A stretch of DNA of 64,000 nucleotides from Iris pallida (lineage: Eukaryota; Streptophyta; Magnoliopsida; Asparagales; Iridaceae). The position numbers were made by a program, and so were the translations under genes. The notes below the pieces were generated by a model, which saw only the letters and a list, made by a program, of their open reading frames with translations, did not search any database and was not told where the DNA came from. The stretch spans positions 4,442,572-4,506,571 of the forward strand of contig JANAVB010009599.1 of the NCBI GenBank assembly GCA_029216955.1, given 5' to 3'. Shown here piece after piece: positions 56,215 through 64,000 of this stretch. Every line of letters starts with the position of its first letter. The first letter of the stretch is position 1.

Positions 56215-56409
56215 TTAACTCCACACAACCAGATCAAACAGATCCTCGATCCGGGCAAAAAGTACTTGTTCTTTAGTGTCTGGTAATCGATGCACATCCG
56301 TTGTTCCATCCTTCTTGGGCAAAACAAGATAGGTGTTCCCTAAGGTGAAACTCCACTCTGAATAAGTCCTAGAGCCTGCACTGCTCTGGTCCTTCATCTT
56401 CTTGGCCAC
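56215..56409 (-). pseudogene. Element I RT remnant
   Basis: YLVLPKKDGTTDVHRLPDTK and FARIEDLFDL correspond to the start of a gypsy RT finger domain. The palm with the catalytic Asp pair is not readable. Confidence 0.65.
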
Positions 56410-56651
56410 CTTCGGGTTGACTCTGTAACATCCTTTAGAATTTAGGGAAAGAGTCGGGGACTAGGTCAAGGGTGAATCCTATATCTAGATCTGGGATAAT
56501 CCGGGGAGACTATCAGGAAAACATCTGCCATAAGGGTGTAACAAAAACTTCTATCCCTGTAGAGAATTACAGCAAAACTCTTATGATTGATCTAAGGACA
56601 TCCTGTTACAACTTCCAAAAAGATGATGCTATTCAGCAGTTCTAGGTACTA

Positions 56652-56882
56652 TTATTCATGGTTCTGGCTCTTGTATGAGCAGTCTCCAACTGCTTCCTTT
56701 TCTATGAACCTCGAGTATGCATCATGCCTTATTGTAAGGGGCAGGGTCTGCTGGATAGGAAGAGGGTCCTTAGGTTGTGGCCTAACAGATGTTGCTGGGA
56801 TATGAGCTCTGGTTTGATGGAAAGATAAGGGACAGTCCTTTACCCGATGTTCAGCAGATCCACATACCAAACATTGTCCCAA
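56652..56882 (-). pseudogene. Element I gag nucleocapsid remnant
   Basis: Zinc knuckle CLVCGSAEHRVKDC (C-x2-C-x4-H-x4-C) near its start, followed by a Pro/Gln-rich stretch. Capsid remains may extend to about 57400 on the minus strand. Confidence 0.75.
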
Positions 56883-57594
56883 TCTCTTGCGGCAACGAAC
56901 GGCCTGTTGACCAGGCCTCTTGCGATAGTTACAAGCCCATAGCTTCTAACGACAAGGCTGCCGGAAAGTAGAGTACTTGATGGGACCCAATTATCTTCTA
57001 GATTCAGGGGTATCCTTCCTAGGACAAAAATTCTGCTCTAACTTGATTGGGGATAACTAAGGCTACATCATGACGTTCTTCATGTCTTCTCTCGTGATAT
57101 TCTTCTGTTCCTGCTGGGCTTCATCTTGAGCTTTCTGGAACTCCATGATTTCTTGAAATAAAACAACCATTTGGAAGATGATTACAGGTACTGGTGGAGC
57201 AACAAAATGAATAATCCACCAGAGAATGCAACTCAGTTGGAGATGAGGTAGGAGTCGCCAGTGTAGGGAAAACTTCACTGGATGCACTATGAGGACGGTC
57301 AAACAGCCGCGAGGGAAAGGACCCTGGGCTTGGTTGAGGAGATGGGGTATGATCCGGAGATGACACCTCATCGCCAGCAGGATTTGGTCAATGGTCATTC
57401 TCTGGTAGGCTTAGGACGCACACATAAGCAAGGTAGCCTACCGGTCTATAATCAAGCAAAAATATTTATTTATATATGAATCGGACCTATGTCGTGACAA
57501 ATCAATGTTTTAGTGTTCTAATTATTTCTAGGTATGTTTTCCTAAGTTGTTTATTGTGACCTGCATGGGCCACCACTAAAAACATGTCACGATC

Positions 57595-60558
57595 CGATCC
57601 CAATTTAATGGGTCGAACCGGACCATGCCCAGCCTGCACCGTGGTGAGACGGCGGCAGTAAGCTGTTCCATTGCAGGTAATCATAACAACACAAATACAT
57701 TTGTCACAACTGTTCTATTCGGAATTTGAAACTTTATTTAATAAATATTCAGAAATACAACTGGAAAGAAAATGCAGAAATAAACTACAAACTCCAAATA
57801 AAGAAAAAAATACAGAAAAAGAAACTATCTAAGCATCAGGTTCAGCAGTCCCAGGATCAGCGTCCTCCAGAGACGGCTCCGGTACCGTCGCAGGGTAGAG
57901 GACCGGGTCATAGTAGCTATTATAGTATAGCTCGTCATCCTCAGTGTTACCTAAAATGTTGTCTCCAGTCAGGAGGGAGCAAAGTACAATTCATGCTAAT
58001 TAAACAGTTAAATAAGAAATAGAATCATGCAGTTCTAAACAGTTTTAAAACATGTTTGTTACAGTAGAAAACAGTGATTTGAATAGGTAATGACATATGA
58101 CCGGCTTGGGTTTGTTACAGTAATGGATAAGGGGGTTTTGTTACAGTATGGTCATAATCATTACGCTATTCCCCAGTCCCCAATAGTTACAGTAGTTACA
58201 GTACAGTACTCTCGGTGAGAGTTTCGTGTTTGAGACGTGGTTTAGACATGCAGTAAAACGATTAAGTAAATAACTGTAAACTAACACAAACTATACTTGC
58301 CTTGTATTAGATTGACTGGAAAGACAGGTTGATACCGAGGAGGAACGTCAGGTACGACTTCGAGTTCCTACAGTTGAGAACTCGACTTAGATTCCTGAAT
58401 AACCAGACTAAGTGTGCTAGTTGAAATCTCTAGTAGTCATGTCTTAGTCAGGTTTTAAGTTGTATTAATCTACAGCTAACGTTTACGTCGCAACTACGTG
58501 CGTTCGATTAAGCCGGTTAACTGGATTATTTGGAAATAACACGATAATCAATTAACTTTGAAAAACTTTGTGTTTTCGTAATATATTTATAAAAATACAG
58601 TTTCTTTTAGTGATAAATCGTGAACTAGTTATTTACTAATATTTTATCCATTTTAATTAATTCTTAATTAATCAGTAAATTACGCTCTAACTACGATTAT
58701 GCGTCTAATCACAAACCACCCAAATTCACATCCACCAGAAAATAAAATAAAAACTACGGTACACAATACAAGGGCACAGCTAATCATCCTAGGGTGGGCT
58801 TATGCCCTGTACAATTTTCTTTTACATCAAAATAAGAGAAAAATGACTTAATTAATAAATAAAGAGCAGTAATTAAATAACTATAATAAATAGCTTAAAT
58901 ATTAATTAAAATAATTAAAAAGAAAGCTAAGAGTCTCAGACTCGGTCCATTCCTCAAAATTTGGCTAATACCACAACGTCCGGTCGGACCGATGCGTTTG
59001 CATTTTGTCGGGGCCCACAGACCGGTACGGTCGTCGCCCGAAAAATCAGTTTAAAATTCATTTCCGAAAACCAATTTTGAAATCAATTAAATATAGTTTT
59101 GTAAAAATTTGGGCAGCATTTCCTCTATTTCGGGACAACCCAAAACTGGAAAATACGCCACAGAAACCTGCAATTATTCCAACCCAATAATAATCCCGCA
59201 AATATATCCACCAAAATATTTTCCAAGCCACCAGAAATAATTCCCAAACAACCGAACTTCCCGAAATACCCGGGAATCCCACAATCAAACCAAACCACAC
59301 AAACCCAGCAGATAATAATCACAGAAATATGCTACCGCAGCTAACCGAATAAAATACGCAGCTAACCGGATTTCCCAAAGGAAAACCGGGGACCGATTCT
59401 CATCATGGACTCTACGGGAGGGACGAACTACTGTGATTACCAAGAAATTACCAAATTCCGTTGGCAGGGAGCCGCGGGAAAAACTTGGGGAAAAAATCGA
59501 AACGAAGTTCGGACAGCAGGTCGCAGATCTGGACAGCAAAACTTCCTTGCGAATCCGGGCAGCAAATGCTCCACGAAGCACGGGACAGTGGGGTGAACCC
59601 CACAGAATGCTGCCGAGATGGCGCTGGCACGGGCGGCGGAAAAACTCGCCGGGGAAAGGGTCTGCCGCGGGGAGAAGTGCGGCCGAGGGGGAAAAGCCGG
59701 TCGGCTGCGCTAGGGCACGCCTCGCTGGAAGGGAAAGGGGGCGCGGACGGACGCGGCTCGGCAGAACCGCGCGCGCGGGGAGGAGCTCCGCCGGGAAGAG
59801 TCGGCCGCGGGGCTCGGGGAGCAGGCGGCTGGACGGCGCCGGTCGGGCGGTCGGCAGCGGGGGTCGTGCGGGACGAACGCGGCTCGGCAGAACCGCGCGG
59901 ATGGCCGCGGGAGGACGGCGCGCTCGCGGGGAGGTCGCGCGGAGGCGCGGCTGCGGGGGTCGCCGAACGTCGGCGAGGGAGGCCGACGGGGAACGCCGCA
60001 CGGGGAAGCTCCGCCGGGAGAGGGGGTCGAGCTCGGGTTAGGGCTTTCTCCTGGAATGGAGAAGAGAGGGAGAGTGAGGGATGTGAGAATAGAGAGAAAG
60101 AGAGAGTTTGAGAGTTTTGTGGGTGAGGAGAGAGTTCTCTGTGAGTGATGGGAGAATGGGGAGTTGATCCAGAACGTGGGGGAGAGGGATGTTTAAGGAG
60201 TGGGTGGTTGAGTGTAATGGGGGAAGTTGTTTACCAAGTCTCAAATGAGAAACGCTGGTCCTTCGGGACCAGCTCAAAACCGAGTAAATTTTTTTTTTTT
60301 TTAAAAAGGTATGAACCAAGTCAAAATATCCAGGTTTGAAAAGAGATAGGAAAAATGGGCCCGGGCCTGGGTCTGGGCTCGGACTCGGGTCTGGGTCCAA
60401 AATCCAAAAATCCATGTTTATTATATTTTTTTCCAAAATTCTTTTCACCCAAAAATAAATAATAATAATAATAATAATAATAATAATTTGGAAACGTTTA
60501 ATTTAACAATACGAAAATTCTAATTAAATAATCTAACTACAGAAAACCGGGTTTCACA
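57595..60558 (-). repeat. Element I 5' LTR
   Basis: About 99% identical to 50855-53829. A G-run length difference (GGGGGG against GGGGG near 59727) shifts all long open frames in the GC-rich block. No clear primer site is seen on its internal side (57560-57594). Confidence 0.95.
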
Positions 60559-62297
60559 ATGCTAAATACAGAAATACAAGAATTCTAATCTATCTAGAAT
60601 CTAAGGTCGCCTCTAGAATATCTCTAACTCCCTTGTATGGTCCATAGCGCAAAAGTAGGAAGCATGCCAAGTCACCTGTAATGATCCAGTCAGGAAGGAG
60701 CAAAGTATAATACTATTGCATTTAATGTAACTTAATAAAAATAACCTAGATAGAAGAGGTGCAGTAGAAAATAAAGAAACAGTAGATGAACTGAAAACAA
60801 TAAACATGTACAAGAAACAACTAGCAAGAACATGGATAAGCAACACAACTAGCAATGAACATGTGTAATAATAGATAGTGTGTTTGAAATACTTTTTGAC
60901 ATGTGAACGGTTGGGCTAATACGGCACATCATACGATAGCTATCCACATTTTTGATACGGCTAACCCATACGTGATGTGTATGACTTAGCCATCCACATT
61001 AACATTTATTGGGGTTTATTCATACGTCTACCTGGCATTTCTCCTTCTGACTCACTAAACAGTCGATAAACGAGCAATGATACAATCAAGCATATCATGT
61101 CACAATCGTGTCTCAACTGGAAACTCAGTGAGAAGATTGTATTATAATGTAATAAGCACATAAAATAATAGTGTACTTGCCTCAAGTTAAGTTGCAGTTG
61201 TTGTATGACTTGATCATATTGGCACAAAATAGGTCAAAATCTATGGTCATAATTGGTCCGAAGAGATAATGATGTCAAGATCCATAATATCTAATGATTC
61301 TTGGATAAGCCCAATATAAAGAAACTCCAAAGTCGTCGTTATGGCTATTTATGACCAAATAGGTAAATTATCGGTCAAATCTGAGTTCAATGAATAAAAT
61401 AAATATTAAACAAAATTTTGAATTTCTAAAAAAATTATATGTTGTAGATCTTCGTGTCAGCATTCCAAATCTTCAAACGGATCACAAAACGGAGTTACGA
61501 ATCTCCCGAAATCTCAAAAACGGTGCGACACGTCAATTTTTGGACAATCGATACTTAAATAATTTTTCAGAAATTCGCGTTCATAATTACAAAAAATAAA
61601 TTATAGATTTGGAAAACTAACCTCGATACGCTTCAAAAAAATGAGGCTGAGTTTATGACGAATTTTGGTCTTTTTTGGATGAAAAAAGAGAAATTTTGGA
61701 AAAGAATATGGGAGATGACATATATTCAATAGGTTATATGGGTAGCAAATACTTAATTAGGATTAGACTGAAAGAGTTTTGGTTTTGGAAGAAGAATAAA
61801 GACTCCTTAAATAGATGGAGATTGACTCATAATTTTCTTATTTGGAAGGGTAAAAATAATAATGAATAAATCTTTCCATTAAATTCAAATTAAATCAATC
61901 TCAAAATAATATGGATCAAATTTTAATCCATAATTGATCATAATAATGAGTTTGTGGGGAAAAAAACAAAGGGAGGCTTCCCTTTATATAGGAGATGGGA
62001 GATTTTCTAAATAAGGAATGATTAGATTCCATGAATTAAACCTTCCATGAATTAAATTAGATTTTTATAAATATAAACTTAACATAATTGATAATAGAAA
62101 ATTAATAAGTTTAAAAGTATATATTTTTTATAAAAACAAAATCAAATTAAAAAAATAGTTTGACAAATTCCTTCATCAATACAAATATCTTTTATAGAAT
62201 TAAGAAAAATAAAATTTATTTTCTAACTAGAAAATATGTAAAACTAAAAATAAAATATATAAAAAAATAAAAAAAATTTGGGAAGTGGGCTTACAAA
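60559..62297 (-). repeat. Remainder of old LTR J
   Basis: Continues the LTR started at 50674. It shares ccagtcaggaaggagcaaag with the I LTRs but is otherwise diverged. The end, gggcttacaa followed by tctacccaccttagaaaaatttt, parallels the end of the I LTR (gtttcacaa, tcttccctccttagaaaattt), so it is a related minus-strand gypsy LTR. AT-rich without genes. Confidence 0.65.
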
Positions 62298-62390
62298 TCT
62301 ACCCACCTTAGAAAAATTTTGACGCTCCTACACGAAAAATCGCTCGTCCTCGCATCGATTTATCGGAATCGTTCGTCCTCGCTGGGGCGT
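62298..62390 (-). other. Tail of element J internal region
   Basis: Next to LTR J. Minus strand gives gcgaggacgaacgatt, a second gcgaggacgagcgatt and the purine tract ctaaggtgggtagat. Resembles 1216-1284 in inverted orientation. Confidence 0.55.
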
Positions 62391-64000
62391 GATACTGTAC
62401 GAGTCTGGAGTTGCACTCGTACAAGGCAAGATGACAAGTTATCATATAGTTATCTTTGATTTATGTATTAGCCTTGAAAGAAACAGAGTAATACGAAGCA
62501 ATTCTCTTTATTCGATAAGCAGTGAAATTACAAAGGTTTTCAATAGCCCAATTGAATCATGCCAGATCGACTTACAACACTCAAGTTCTTTCTTGCCCAC
62601 AAAGGATTTCATCGTTCCATACATCATGTCTTTTATATCTTGGCCCCATCAATCTTGTTGCATGTTCGAGCGTCAATGCAGTCGCACGCCTCAATACGCT
62701 ACGACATTCTATGCCTCAATGCGTTCAAGCGAAGCTCCGCCGCGAGCAGACCATTCCATGAACCTGCAAGCAATCTGGTGGGAGATCAGTACTAATCCTC
62801 TCGCGTACTGATCAGAGACCCACTTTACTAAACCGATATTAAGTAGATATATTGAATTATACGGTATACAATTTAGTGATCTTTCTATTTTTGCGTTAGG
62901 ATCAGTTTCATATCATATTCGAAAGCAGTAAAGCATCTTATCATGGTAAGCATGTTATGTTTGATTTATGTAAACAAGAAAGCAGGCAACATACAATTCT
63001 CGTGTTCCTTCATGGCGACTTGTTACTGATTCGAGGCATTCGCCCTTGCGCCAATGCAAGATGAATACCTACTTATCTTTTTCTGTCAGGTTATAAGTGA
63101 TCGTTGAACAAGATCTCTGTGTGCTTGTATCATTCAGCTCACCGACCCCTATCTATATGAAGATCACTAACATTTGTAGATGTCAGAATGGACTTATGTT
63201 TCTCAACTGACATTGTGACGCTACCCATTCAGCCTAGGTTACGATCCTTACTGAAAGTTTCATAATGCATCAGTGCTCATAGGCACGACTATCATTCCTC
63301 CTAGGCCAAACAGTCCCAATGCACCAGCACGCCAGTTCGAGGAAAAACTCGTGTATGGGTTAATTCACAGTCCATTTGATCAACACGCATCTAAGCATAC
63401 AATCAAACATAGTCTGAGTCCGAAACTCAGACTTCGCATCATTTCGCATTTCTCGCATTTTTTCAATGTTTTCACTCTTTCTATGTTATCATATTCTTTG
63501 TTCGATTTCATTCTTCATTTCATTATTCTATGGCATCATGTCCCAATTCAAAGTTCGTCAAACGAACGACCCAAAGGCCTTGAACATTCCTAGACACCAT
63601 GCCACATTCGACAGTTCTGTCACATTTATGCCATAACTGTTCTTATTGCAATGAAGCCATATTTTATGATTCTCGTGCACGTACACATGTCTTGACACAA
63701 TTGTTCTCTATTCTTCGAGTTGTGCATGCGATGCATGCCTCGATACCGTATTTTCATGTTCTATGCCTTAGTGTTCAATGTTCATGGCTCGTGCACTAGG
63801 GTACTCACCTCAATAGTCTTTCAATGTGCTAGCCTTCTAACTCGTGCTCGAAGGCACGAACGACTCGTACACGGAGGCACTCGTCGATACAGTTATCCCA
63901 TGTTCTTATGGCTTGCGTACCGAAGTGCCTTTACGATATTCAATGTTCAATAACAACTCGTACATTTGATGTATGTTTCATTTCAATTGTTCTATCTAAT
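62391..64000. other. Unassigned DNA to window end
   Basis: Moderate GC, many short open frames on the plus strand but no domain or consistent codon bias. Repeated words (ctcgtgc, caatgttc, aaggcacg) suggest an old retroelement LTR or leader. No gene can be supported. Confidence 0.5.

Larger units (their letters stand above)
50855..60558 (-). mobile_element. Long-LTR Ty3/gypsy retrotransposon I
   Basis: 9,704 bp on the minus strand with LTRs of 2,975 bp (50855-53829) and 2,964 bp (57595-60558) and a perfect target duplication atgct (50850-50854, 60559-60563). The LTRs differ at roughly 30 positions (about 1%), mostly C/T or G/A changes. The 3.77-kb internal region is heavily decayed: only pieces of gag, RT, RNase H and integrase C-terminus can be read, in correct minus-strand order. 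The long LTR and the YISDPSH-type integrase end suggest the Del/Tekay chromovirus lineage. Confidence 0.95.

Overview
This window is plant nuclear DNA, almost certainly from an angiosperm. The signs are an NRT1/PTR (NPF) transporter gene with canonical GT-AG splice sites, several Ty1/copia and Ty3/gypsy LTR retrotransposons primed by initiator-Met tRNA (TGGTATCAGAGC primer sites), hAT and Mutator-type DNA elements, a SINE-like element, and probable mitochondrial DNA pieces. I cannot name the species. I see no bacterial features, CRISPR array, rRNA or tRNA gene.

The only recognisable host gene is an NPF5-like transporter. Its last two exons are at 23963-24477 and 34816-35602 and splice in frame across an intron of 10,338 bp. 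That intron holds two hAT-type elements, a SINE-like element and a complete copia element (D). The N-terminal exons are not visible in the window.

Layout: 1-3600, unassigned DNA with a minus-strand primer site, a poly-G tract and an LTR-like stretch. 3813-9439, copia element A (minus), inserted in the 5' LTR of copia element B (plus, to 14574). 14575-16035, decayed unassigned DNA. 16036-23637, a SIRE-like LTR (E) split by copia element C (minus, 16716-23499). Element C itself contains an antisense copy of part of element A between 54-bp direct repeats. 23963-35602, the NPF exons and giant intron, with copia element D at 28843-34493. 35868-42337, gypsy chromovirus F (plus), 265 bp past the NPF stop. 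42480-43740, Harbinger-like ends around an A-rich degenerate satellite. 45400-46990, a decayed copia fragment (minus). 47118-47866, a MULE with a GC-rich interior. 50855-60558, a long-LTR gypsy element I (minus), inserted in an older related LTR (J). 60559-64000, the rest of J and unassigned DNA.

Eight insertions have perfect target-site duplications that I could read directly: A (cttct), C (gatac), D (caatt), F (atttg), I (atgct), the MULE (ttctttatt) and two hATs (gttcaaag, ccaaataa). Three of the five bounded LTR elements (A, C, I) sit inside LTRs of other elements. Every retroelement has broken reading frames. Yet the D LTRs are identical and the I LTRs are about 99% identical, so defective copies have moved recently, presumably with proteins supplied by other copies. 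I found no convincing new gene system. The points most worth checking are the NPF intron, the filler-like rearrangement in C, the hAT with a mitochondrial-like interior, the GC-rich MULE and the satellite-filled Harbinger-like element.
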